Shown here: one piece after another, positions 1 through 6,270 of the stretch
Position numbering within the stretch: position 1 is the stretch's first letter
Layout of the letters: each line of letters starts with the position of its first letter
From: a virus
Direction: 5' to 3' (one strand)
DNA length: 32,330 nt
Virus record (IMG/VR): IMGVR_UViG_3300043539_000149
Coordinates: 1-32,330 of that record
The notes under the pieces: model-generated
What the model was told of the DNA's origin: nothing
Databases searched by the model: none
The model's input: the letters and a program-made list of their open reading frames with translations, nothing else
Made by a program: the position numbers and the translations under genes

Positions 1-265
1 TTGCAGAAAGAAGCCTCGGTGAGAGTCTTACCAGCCCGGAAACGAAGTGCCTGACATGCTCCTGAAGGGCAGTTTCAGCTTGTTCTTTTGTCCAGACAGT
101 GTATTGCCTAATATCACGACCAGTAGAACCATAACCAATAGTCCAAGGGTCGCCACCAGTACCGGGGTCAGGATAAGCACAGCAATCGCCGTTAGGAAGG
201 CGTTTAGCATAGCCTTCAAAGGGCTTGATGAGTACGTTGATGGCAAGCTCAATCGCTTCATTCAC
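1..265 (-). CDS. Endolysin, GH24 (T4/P22-type) lysozyme, partial
   Basis: Muramidase that would cut peptidoglycan for host lysis. The reading frame begins at GTG (265-263) and gives 88 residues before the left edge. It starts MNEAIELAINVLIKPFEGY and contains PDPGTGGDPWTIGYGST, the classic active-site region of phage lysozymes. By comparison with T4 lysozyme (Glu11, Asp20, Thr26) the catalytic residues are Glu17, Asp33 and Thr42. The His usually found after GYG is Ser here, and extra residues lie between Glu and Asp, as in many P22-like enzymes. The start overlaps the stop of the upstream putative holin gene (GTGA), which suggests translational coupling. No signal peptide or signal-anchor is evident, so holin-dependent release is likely. 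The 77-residue ATG ORF in another frame over the same DNA (28-261) is a shadow. The C-terminal part lies outside the window. Confidence 0.93.
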   Translation of the reverse strand, partial: MNEAIELAINVLIKPFEGYAKRLPNGDCCAYPDPGTGGDPWTIGYGSTGRDIRQYTVWTKEQAETALQEHVRHFVSGLVRLSPRLLSA

Positions 266-741
266 TTGTACTTCTCTATGCTGCGACCAACAAACCAGAA
301 CGTAAGAATCATGGTGAAAAGTCCAAAGTCATCTTCATCCCAACACTTCACAATCACTTCATGCCACGGTGCATTGCTTTGAAACGCAAGTACAAGCGAA
401 GCCGCCTTGACTGCCGCATACATGCCAAAGATAGCCCAAGTAATGCCTGGACGAACCAGCGCTGAGATGCCAGCCACAAACCAACCTGCTGCTTGAGCCG
501 TTTGACTCTGTTCTTCAAAGGCCGCTTTGATGGTATCAAGTTGCTGAACACTGTAGTCCACATACTTTTCCTCCATCTTGAAAGTACCGCGCATCTTCTC
601 AAGATCGGTCTGCAACTGAAACATGTTCAGCTCATGCTGACGTTCATTCTTTTTATCGAGGAACTTCAACACTTCTGGTGCTAGCCTGAACAGACCACCA
701 AAGATACTGCCAAGCAAACCACCTGATAGCAGGTCAAACAT
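262..741 (-). CDS. Putative holin, three-TM type
   Basis: A 159-residue protein directly upstream of the endolysin, which it overlaps by GTGA. Residues 1-20 form a glycine-rich hydrophobic segment. Residues about 30-80 are charged and probably helical. Three hydrophobic stretches follow, near 84-100, 102-120 and 140-153, ending in a basic tail (SIEKYK). This arrangement resembles the three-TM holin family known from gene transfer agents and phages; that is family recall, not a search result. In the inner membrane it would release the lysozyme. Its ATG overlaps the stop of the preceding 57-residue membrane protein (TAATG). The two other small membrane proteins nearby could share or replace the holin role, so the assignment rests on position and topology. 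Confidence 0.55.
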   Translation of the reverse strand: MFDLLSGGLLGSIFGGLFRLAPEVLKFLDKKNERQHELNMFQLQTDLEKMRGTFKMEEKYVDYSVQQLDTIKAAFEEQSQTAQAAGWFVAGISALVRPGITWAIFGMYAAVKAASLVLAFQSNAPWHEVIVKCWDEDDFGLFTMILTFWFVGRSIEKYK

Positions 742-914
742 TACTTGTTCAGAATCTGGTCAATGCGTGTATGCGCCTTGTCGGCGGTCATATGCAGATG
801 CTCAACCTTAGCCTTGAGTTCCGCCAGGTCTGAACGAATAGCCACATATGCACCAAACGCTCCAGCAGCAGCACCAATCAGGGCTTGTATGACTACTGAC
901 ATCGACACTTCCAT
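741..914 (-). CDS. Small membrane protein of lysis cassette
   Basis: A 57-residue protein too short for most ORF filters: MEVSMSVVIQALIGAAAGAF and so on. Residues 6-26 make one hydrophobic, alanine/glycine-rich segment. Residues 28-57 form a charged helix with heptad-like spacing (LAELKAKVEHL, then TRIDQIL). That plan of one TM plus coiled coil is seen in accessory lysis proteins and XhlA-like or spanin-like proteins, but no family is recognised. The ATG directly follows the TAA of the upstream gene, and its stop overlaps the next ATG (TAATG). A second ATG at 902, preceded by GGAAG at five bases, is an equally good start and would remove four residues. A role in lysis is inferred only from location between membrane genes and the endolysin. 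Confidence 0.72.
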   Translation of the reverse strand: MEVSMSVVIQALIGAAAGAFGAYVAIRSDLAELKAKVEHLHMTADKAHTRIDQILNK

Positions 915-1256
915 TTAGGACATCCCTTCGCCTGGTGTGATGTACAGGTTGTGCGTACCCGTATCCACGATGGCAGCAAAGTAAACCGGATTAGTTCCAT
1001 TGGCTTGGCCGTTGGTAATTACAATTCTAGTGTTGGGTGGAACCACAAACCCATACTCGCCAGCGCCAGAAGTTGGTATCACTGCTGTAGTTCCGCTACT
1101 TGCACCTGTCTTTACAAAGATTTCATGGTTGCCATCGTTGTAAAGTGCAAACTGGTTGGCAGGCGTATCAGCGTAAACAGCAACATTCGCAGATGTTGTC
1201 GTTACGCTTAAAAGGTAAGTCTTGCCAGTAGCAAGAAACGCAATATTATTTGCCAC
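915..1256 (-). CDS. Hypothetical beta-rich virion-like protein
   Basis: A 113-residue protein starting at GTG (1256-1254). It is rich in Thr, Ala, Val and Gly with alternating hydrophobic positions, and it has a segment reading VVPPNTRIVITNGQ. There are no cysteines, TM segments or catalytic motifs. The texture resembles small head-decoration or tail-associated phage proteins, but I do not recognise the family. The preceding 54-residue gene overlaps its first 11 bases. The run GGGGGA a few bases upstream could serve as a ribosome site. Its place between lysis-type membrane genes is odd for a structural protein, so function stays open. Confidence 0.75.
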   Translation of the reverse strand: MANNIAFLATGKTYLLSVTTTSANVAVYADTPANQFALYNDGNHEIFVKTGASSGTTAVIPTSGAGEYGFVVPPNTRIVITNGQANGTNPVYFAAIVDTGTHNLYITPGEGMS

Positions 1257-1410
1257 CTTTGTTCCCCCATTGCTGCGCTGCAGTCATGGTGCCATAGCAT
1301 GGCGCACCATTGGTGAACTTAGGCTGGAAGTTAGGGTTGACCTGCTTGGCCGTGCCTTGGCTAGGCTTTAGCACCACCTGTTTGCTCACCACTTTCGTCA
1401 TCGTCATCAT
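1246..1410 (-). CDS. Overlapping small gene, 54 residues, unknown
   Basis: A gene on the minus strand in a different frame from both neighbours. It starts at ATG (1410-1408), where AAGGA sits about seven bases upstream, and ends at TAA (1248-1246). The product begins MMTMTKVVSKQVVLKP and ends with TMTAAQQWGNKGGK. Its middle is rich in Asn, Pro, Phe and Gln and holds a single Cys. It overlaps the upstream membrane-protein gene by 50 bases and the downstream gene by 11. The strong ribosome site and the fact that it fills an otherwise empty gap (1257-1360) argue that it is translated. No family is recognised. It contains neither a TM segment nor a DNA-binding motif. Confidence 0.68.
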   Translation of the reverse strand: MMTMTKVVSKQVVLKPSQGTAKQVNPNFQPKFTNGAPCYGTMTAAQQWGNKGGK

Positions 1411-1609
1411 GCTTTGTTTCCTTCATTAAGGATGGTAAAAACACTGTGATGGCAAAGATAAGCAATGCGGCGATCCGCTCATAACTCGGCCCCCACATTG
1501 TCCAGCAAGCTAAGGCAAAAGTCATCGACAACGCCAAGATTGTCAACACCCTCGCCACCACTAACTTCAAACTAATGCGTACTACCTTCAACAGAAGATT
1601 CGAATCCAT
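1361..1609 (-). CDS. Small two-TM membrane protein, alternative holin candidate
   Basis: An 82-residue membrane protein. Residues about 15-37 (VVARVLTILALSMTFALACW) and 46-62 (RIAALLIFAITVFLPSL) are hydrophobic. The C-terminus is strongly acidic (KHDDDDESGE). I prefer the ATG at 1609 because GAGG lies six bases upstream; an in-frame ATG at 1621 would add MRLN but has no ribosome site. Two TM segments with a short charged tail is the class II holin layout, so this is a second holin candidate for the lysis cassette. Many phages also carry such proteins with no known role. Its 3' end overlaps the 54-residue gene. Confidence 0.75.
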   Translation of the reverse strand: MDSNLLLKVVRISLKLVVARVLTILALSMTFALACWTMWGPSYERIAALLIFAITVFLPSLMKETKHDDDDESGEQTGGAKA

Positions 1610-1629
1610 GTTCAGCCTCATGGGGTTAA

Positions 1630-1653
1630 TTAAGGTTATCTAGTCTACCTTAA
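1630..1653. other. Seven-base-pair inverted repeat at a gene junction
   Basis: TTAAGGT at 1630-1636 and ACCTTAA at 1647-1653 form a perfect 7 bp stem with a 10-base loop. It covers the TAA stop of the minus-strand gene ending at 1650. No T-run follows in the minus direction, so it does not look like a standard terminator. It may be an mRNA stability or translation-insulating hairpin, or chance in AT-rich DNA. Confidence 0.4.
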
Positions 1654-1859
1654 CTATCTTCATCTTCGTCTTCATCCATAAAGCCTCTACCCCAGTCAGC
1701 ATCACTCGCTTTTAGGCGTATGGCTTCTAACTTCAATGCTCGATCAATAATCTTCGACTTATCGGTAAGGCTTGCTTCCGGGTCTGCCATGACTTCAGCC
1801 AAGAGTTTGCTTATCGCAGCCTCTAAGTCAGGGTTTATGCCCGACTGCTTACGCTTCAC
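1650..1859 (-). CDS. Small acidic-tailed helical protein, unknown
   Basis: A 69-residue protein starting at GTG (1859-1857), which overlaps the upstream stop as GTGA. Two helices are likely: residues 10-26 (PDLEAAISKLLAEVMAD) and 32-50 (TDKSKIIDRALKLEAIRLK). A DEDEDEDS tail follows. The length, the amphipathic helix pair and the ADPEASLTDKSKIIDRAL region recall T7-type small terminase or packaging-associated proteins. That is a weak resemblance: its position far from terL, beside lysis genes, neither supports nor excludes it, since T7 also places its packaging genes next to lysis genes. No enzyme motif is visible. Confidence 0.75.
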   Translation of the reverse strand: MKRKQSGINPDLEAAISKLLAEVMADPEASLTDKSKIIDRALKLEAIRLKASDADWGRGFMDEDEDEDS

Positions 1860-2035
1860 CGCATCATGCGACGCTTGGGCTGGCGCTCAGGCATCTTGTT
1901 CATAGGCTGGCGACCTAACGCACGTTGCGCTGCAAGCGAACCTGCAACTTCATTGCGACCTGCCTCTGCTGCCTGCGCCTCCTGGCGCTTCATTTCTTTA
2001 TTACCCTCTGCCTTCATCATGCCATCGTAGTTCAT
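1856..2035 (-). CDS. Small basic hypothetical protein, 59 residues
   Basis: Starts MNYDGMMKAEGNKEMKRQEA and ends RQPKRRMMR. The middle is Ala/Gln/Glu-rich and helical, and the C-terminus is strongly basic. The ATG (2035-2033) overlaps the upstream TGA as ATGA and is preceded by GAGAGG at a good distance; the stop overlaps the next GTG as GTGA. The paired overlaps and ribosome site support a real gene although it is short. A basic tail might bind nucleic acid or a virion surface, but nothing specific is recognised. Confidence 0.72.
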   Translation of the reverse strand: MNYDGMMKAEGNKEMKRQEAQAAEAGRNEVAGSLAAQRALGRQPMNKMPERQPKRRMMR

Positions 2036-2214
2036 CGCATACCTCTCTTGGTTTTACGCGCTGTGGAATAGGCTATGGCCGCAGCCTGCTTGACTGCAGC
2101 TCTCTTACTAGCAGGACGGCTTGTGCCAATCTTGCCACTTTCTTTGAACTTCCGCACCATCTCACCGATGTTGCTAGAAATAGTCTTTTGACTACTACCT
2201 TTTTTAAGGGGCAT
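2032..2214 (-). CDS. Small basic protein, DUF6496-like
   Basis: A 60-residue lysine/arginine-rich protein: MPLKKGSSQKTISSNIGEMV and so on, with KQAAAIAYSTARKTKRG near the end. Short phage proteins starting with PLKKGSS and ending in a KQA-AIA-AR helix are common and are usually listed as a domain of unknown function; I recall DUF6496 but could not check. The ATG directly follows the TAA of the large upstream gene, with GGAGAAA as ribosome site. A virion or DNA-associated role is plausible from the charge only. Confidence 0.8.
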   Translation of the reverse strand: MPLKKGSSQKTISSNIGEMVRKFKESGKIGTSRPASKRAAVKQAAAIAYSTARKTKRGMR

Positions 2215-3831
2215 TTATTTCTCCTGAGCACGATTTACTGCGCCAGCAGCAACACCAACAGGGCTTACACGAGTCTGGCGTAAACGAGAAGCCACATCTT
2301 CCGGCCTTAAATACAACTCAGCCATTCTTTTTGCGGCGGGAGGTGCCGCCATAATTGCAGCGCCAGCAGCAGGAAGGTAAGGAATATCTCCGGCAAAACC
2401 ACCGCCCATCAAACTTAAGCCTGTTCCTGCTCTAAGTAATCCACCTAGCGTTGTTGCTTCAGTTTGAGGAATTCTTGGTCTAGTAAAAATGTTATAGGTT
2501 TGCCCTGACTCTGCCAACGGAACGTATGCACCGCCTCGCCCACGCTCTCTTCCATACAAAACATTAGTTGGCTCTACAGCAGCATACTGTTGCGCAAACT
2601 TATTGATGTCCACATCGCCAGCACGAATGATTGCCGGGTTTCTTGCGTAAGCATCTTCAAATGCTTTAAGAGCTGCGTACTGTTTATCAATACCTCTAAG
2701 AGCCTCGTAATCATCTTTTCCAAGACTGCGTTTTGCAATGTCATCAAACTGCTGAAGCACTTTCATGCCAACTTGTTTTGGCGCACCTTCTAGTCCATAA
2801 ACATATTGAGCTACTTCTGAACGAACTTCTTTCCATAAAGGCGCAGGTATTTGCTGACGAGCTTGCAGTGCTTCAGCAAAGGCAGAAACACGAGGGCTTC
2901 CAACCCTAAACTCATTTAAGGTTGTGTTCTTATTAAAAGCATCAACTAGTTGATTCCTTGCTGCGTTATCTACATTGATTTCTTTACCTGAAAGCAACGT
3001 GTTGTATTGGTTTGCTAGAGCGTCATCAGCGTCACGCATAGCTCTTGGAACTAATGTCGGCTCAACGCCGCCAAACGCTTTAGCTACTGCACGATTTGCC
3101 GCGGCTTGATTCTCTCTGCCAAACTTAATGAACTGTTCACGAGAACCAGGTACTAGTTGCATAACGCGTTCAGTTGCAGACAGCGCTCTTGATTCTTTAA
3201 TCTGACTAGGAAGCGGCTGCATACCTGTTTGCAATGCCTGACTAAGAACACGCTGCTTTTCTTCAGAACGAATGTTTTCTGGAATCGTATACATGCGTTC
3301 ACGCACACTCTCAGCAACTGGAGCCAAAGCTCTTCGTGCAGCCGTGCGAACCATTGAAGGGCCAACCTCCCCAGCAACCCTTGCAGTTTCTGCAATAGGT
3401 TCAGGCGCTCCAGCTTCTCTTGCTTTTGTCGCGACATATTCGCCACCAGCACCTGCTGCGCCCGCTCCAACCGTCATGCCTGCGAGCTGTTTTCCAGTTT
3501 GAGGAAACATAGCTTGAGCAAATCCTCTTGCGCCTCGTTCAAGCGCTCCCATTGCTTGCGGTGCTTTGCCAGCAAGTTTCAATGCGTAACCAGCGGTTGC
3601 GCCAGCCGGCCCTACTGCTGTTGCATATTCGCCAAACTTCTCGGCCATTCGGCCAAATGTACTTTTTTCTTGTGCAGCCCCACTAGACGGGCCAGTAAAA
3701 GCAGGGGTAGGTATTTTGGCAACAACATCTTCTGTTGATTCGCCAAGGTGTTTTTGAATACGAGCTTTAGCCGCTGTTGGATCAGTTTCCGACAACTCGT
3801 AACTTTTACCTTTGTACTCGTATACAGGCAT
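2215..3831 (-). CDS. Putative ejection (internal virion) protein, 538 aa
   Basis: The first residues (MPVYEYKGKSYELSETDP) match a short beta module found at the start of many podovirus internal virion proteins. After it come a Gly/Ala-rich hydrophobic stretch (about 70-165), a long helical body with conserved-looking charged segments (about 180-420), and another hydrophobic Gly-rich stretch (about 455-490). Such membrane-active, helix-rich proteins are packed in the head or tail base and injected to form a DNA channel. No lysozyme or transglycosylase motif is evident. The start has a strong site, TGAGGTGA, right before ATG. It is the last of four consecutive large proteins of this type. The role is inferred from layout, not from a recognised domain. 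Confidence 0.72.
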   Translation of the reverse strand: MPVYEYKGKSYELSETDPTAAKARIQKHLGESTEDVVAKIPTPAFTGPSSGAAQEKSTFGRMAEKFGEYATAVGPAGATAGYALKLAGKAPQAMGALERGARGFAQAMFPQTGKQLAGMTVGAGAAGAGGEYVATKAREAGAPEPIAETARVAGEVGPSMVRTAARRALAPVAESVRERMYTIPENIRSEEKQRVLSQALQTGMQPLPSQIKESRALSATERVMQLVPGSREQFIKFGRENQAAANRAVAKAFGGVEPTLVPRAMRDADDALANQYNTLLSGKEINVDNAARNQLVDAFNKNTTLNEFRVGSPRVSAFAEALQARQQIPAPLWKEVRSEVAQYVYGLEGAPKQVGMKVLQQFDDIAKRSLGKDDYEALRGIDKQYAALKAFEDAYARNPAIIRAGDVDINKFAQQYAAVEPTNVLYGRERGRGGAYVPLAESGQTYNIFTRPRIPQTEATTLGGLLRAGTGLSLMGGGFAGDIPYLPAAGAAIMAAPPAAKRMAELYLRPEDVASRLRQTRVSPVGVAAGAVNRAQEK

Positions 3832-3839
3832 AAATCACC

Positions 3840-5243
3840 TCAATCAAGTTTGATTGGATTGCCAGGCGTTCCATCACCTTGCGGCTTAACAGTAGTCTGC
3901 AAAGTTGGCCCTAAATAAGCATCAAGCGTTTGTTGATTTATTCCTAACGAACCGCCAATTTGCCGCTGTCGATTAGCAGCGTTGTTGATGATTTCAAGTT
4001 GCCTATCAAAGTACATTTTTGCGTTATCAGCGCTTGTTGTTGGATTGATTGTGAACTGGTCAAAAGATCGTTCTTCCGCTTTTGTAAGCGTCTGTCCAAA
4101 TAACGTATTTCTGACCTTTGCTACAAACTCGCGATAGTCTTTCCACCAATTAACAGTGTCATTAGTTACTGGAGGAAGTTTTGTGCCAAATGCACTTGCC
4201 ACTTGGCTAGCAATTTGCCCAACCGGCAAACCTCTATCAACAAGCGTTAGGAACGTTTCAGCAATTTCTTTCTGAGGAAACAATCCAAAGTATTCTGGTT
4301 TTCCTGAAGAAGAAATACGCCCAAGGCTATCTTTAACAGAACCAAGATTCTCCAAACGTTTTTCTACGGGCCCAGGAAGCGATTGAATTTTTCCTTCTTG
4401 CTTCATTTGCGCTAGTTCACGCTGGAACGCCATGCGATCTTGTGCAAGTTCACGCTGCATTTGCATACGTTCTCTTGCCATTTCAGCTTGTTGCTTCAGT
4501 TGAAGCATCGTCTGTGTAGCGCGATCAGAGCCTTCTACTGCTTTGTTAAGTGCTTCGCTGGCCTGCTTGTACATGCCTTGACGCATAGCGGCAGCAGCAA
4601 CACTGTTTTGAGTTTCCGCCTCCAGTATCTTTAACTCACCTTCTGCAGCCTTACGATCTGTCTGCAATAGGTTCATAGCCCTATTGAATCGATCAAGCGT
4701 TTGTCGATTGTTTTCCTTGATAGCTTCTACATTCTTTGTGAAGACATCAAGTTCACGTTTATAAACGTCTTGCCTGCCTTGCCTAAATCCTTCTACAGCG
4801 CCGTTAAGAGCTGCCATAGCAGCCATCCCTGACCGCTTGCTAGCACCACCAGTAAGGAAGCCAGCAACAATGCTAAGGCCAAGTACGTTTCGGATGTCTT
4901 CCAGGTTTGCAGAACTTGGCTCAAATGCTGGAATCTCTTTTTGACGATACTCAGGTGACTCGACAAGTTCTCGTTCTTTCGCAGCGAAGACATCACCGAT
5001 CTCTTTGCCACGCGTAGCCATGCCCGTGCGCTTTGCAGCAATGTCCGCTTGCGATGTTTCAGCTTCTGCACGTTGAGCCTCCATTAATCCAGGAAGTTGC
5101 TCTTCAGCAATCGTGCCACGCGCTATCCTGCTTTGCATACCTTGCTCTGGCGTTTGAGCCTCAGCAGGCTTTCGGCTATACACAGCGCCCATAGCCCGTG
5201 AGATTGGGTCGCCAGTCGTACCAAGTGCGTCTTGCAGTGCCAT
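3840..5243 (-). CDS. Putative ejection protein with coiled coil, 467 aa
   Basis: A mostly helical protein. Residues about 10-100 are charged and Ala/Glu/Gln-rich. Residues 118-150 hold a hydrophobic Gly/Ala segment (VLGLSIVAGFLTGGASK) that could insert in a membrane. From about 165 to 285 a long coiled coil ends in a Met/Gln/Arg-rich stretch (ARERMQMQRELAQDRMAFQ). The C-terminal third has a globular look, with LFGQTLTKAEERSFDQF near residue 385, a pattern I associate with phage injection proteins. The start has GAGAGG upstream. By order and texture it is a partner of the 538-, 340- and 1744-residue proteins. A structural, non-enzymatic role is likely. Confidence 0.68.
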   Translation of the reverse strand: MALQDALGTTGDPISRAMGAVYSRKPAEAQTPEQGMQSRIARGTIAEEQLPGLMEAQRAEAETSQADIAAKRTGMATRGKEIGDVFAAKERELVESPEYRQKEIPAFEPSSANLEDIRNVLGLSIVAGFLTGGASKRSGMAAMAALNGAVEGFRQGRQDVYKRELDVFTKNVEAIKENNRQTLDRFNRAMNLLQTDRKAAEGELKILEAETQNSVAAAAMRQGMYKQASEALNKAVEGSDRATQTMLQLKQQAEMARERMQMQRELAQDRMAFQRELAQMKQEGKIQSLPGPVEKRLENLGSVKDSLGRISSSGKPEYFGLFPQKEIAETFLTLVDRGLPVGQIASQVASAFGTKLPPVTNDTVNWWKDYREFVAKVRNTLFGQTLTKAEERSFDQFTINPTTSADNAKMYFDRQLEIINNAANRQRQIGGSLGINQQTLDAYLGPTLQTTVKPQGDGTPGNPIKLD

Positions 5244-5245
5244 GA

Positions 5246-6268
5246 TTAACCTCTCGGTGGCGGCGTCTTAGAAGTTGTTTCCGGCGTTGCTACATTGCCG
5301 TAGATAGTGCGGTATAGATTGGTCAATGTCGTATTGAGCATGTCACGCGTAGCTTGATCAGCAGCGTAACCAGCACGAATAGCGGCAGCCTGGTACTGAT
5401 CACCAATGCCAGCAATCTTGATGCCTTGGTCAATCAAGTCTTGAGCACCACGCTGTTGCATCTCTTGCATACGCGCTTGCTGTTGTTGCTGTGCAGTACC
5501 GCTAGTCAAGCCTCGTTGTGCAAGCTGTTGCTTTTGCCTTGCATCAAGCGCCGCCATTTGCTGCATTTGCACTGGAGTCAACTCACCACGCTGACCGCGA
5601 GCAATCATCTCTTGACCAAGTGCGCGATTAGGTGCGCCTATCTGAGATAACTCTTGCTGCATTCTGCGAGCTTGTTGCCCAGCTTGCCTAGCTTGAAACA
5701 ATGCGGCAGCAGTGCCAAGTCCAGCCAACCCTTCTCTAGTGCCTAGCACTTGTTTTGCGCCAGTCTTGAGCATGTCTTCAAAACTACGGCCAGGAGCAGC
5801 ACCTTGATCTATTGCTTCTTGTTTGAAGTCTCGAACCTGCTGCGGCCCAACAAACTCATTAGGCATTTGTGGCAACTGAGGCGTAAACGATCTAGTCATT
5901 GCTGGCTCAAACTGTGGTTGAGTTTGCGCTGGCTCCATCGTATCGGCAGGCGCTGAGTAAATAAATGCGTTACTCATATCAATGGGTTGAGATACAGTTT
6001 CTGGCGAAAAGACTTGGTTATCAAGTCCTTGCTGTTCAGCAGGAGCCATGTCTTCATAGCCACCAAGAAATCCACCATCTTCAAACTCAGGCAATCCCGT
6101 TGTAGGATTCATGGTTCCAGCACCACCTCTAGACTTTAGTAGTGCAGCCTCTTGCGGTGTGATGTGCGCCAAGATAGTATCTTGTCCACGGCCCTGCCTG
6201 CGTAGCATCTCTGCTAAGGCTTTGAGATCGAGGCCACCACCGAGAAGTGCGGCAAGTTGTTTAGCCAT
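5246..6268 (-). CDS. Virion protein with conserved TGLPEF motif, 340 aa
   Basis: Near residues 27-62 is DTILAHITPQEAALL followed by a GGAGTMNPTTGLPEFEDGG stretch, a signature I recall from many phage proteins encoded beside ejection and tail genes. The middle is Pro/Gln-rich and probably disordered. Residues 185-290 are helical and rich in Gln, Arg and Ala (QARQAGQQARRMQQELSQIG). The ATG has AGGAA seven bases upstream. It lies two bases after the giant protein gene and before the 467-residue gene, so it is part of the same virion block. The molecular role of the motif is not known to me. Confidence 0.72.
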   Translation of the reverse strand: MAKQLAALLGGGLDLKALAEMLRRQGRGQDTILAHITPQEAALLKSRGGAGTMNPTTGLPEFEDGGFLGGYEDMAPAEQQGLDNQVFSPETVSQPIDMSNAFIYSAPADTMEPAQTQPQFEPAMTRSFTPQLPQMPNEFVGPQQVRDFKQEAIDQGAAPGRSFEDMLKTGAKQVLGTREGLAGLGTAAALFQARQAGQQARRMQQELSQIGAPNRALGQEMIARGQRGELTPVQMQQMAALDARQKQQLAQRGLTSGTAQQQQQARMQEMQQRGAQDLIDQGIKIAGIGDQYQAAAIRAGYAADQATRDMLNTTLTNLYRTIYGNVATPETTSKTPPPRG

Positions 6269-6270
6269 GA

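Noticed and set aside
28-261. 77-aa minus-strand ORF with a hydrophobic segment
   Set aside because: Out of frame with a GTG-started lysozyme over the same DNA that carries clear active-site motifs.
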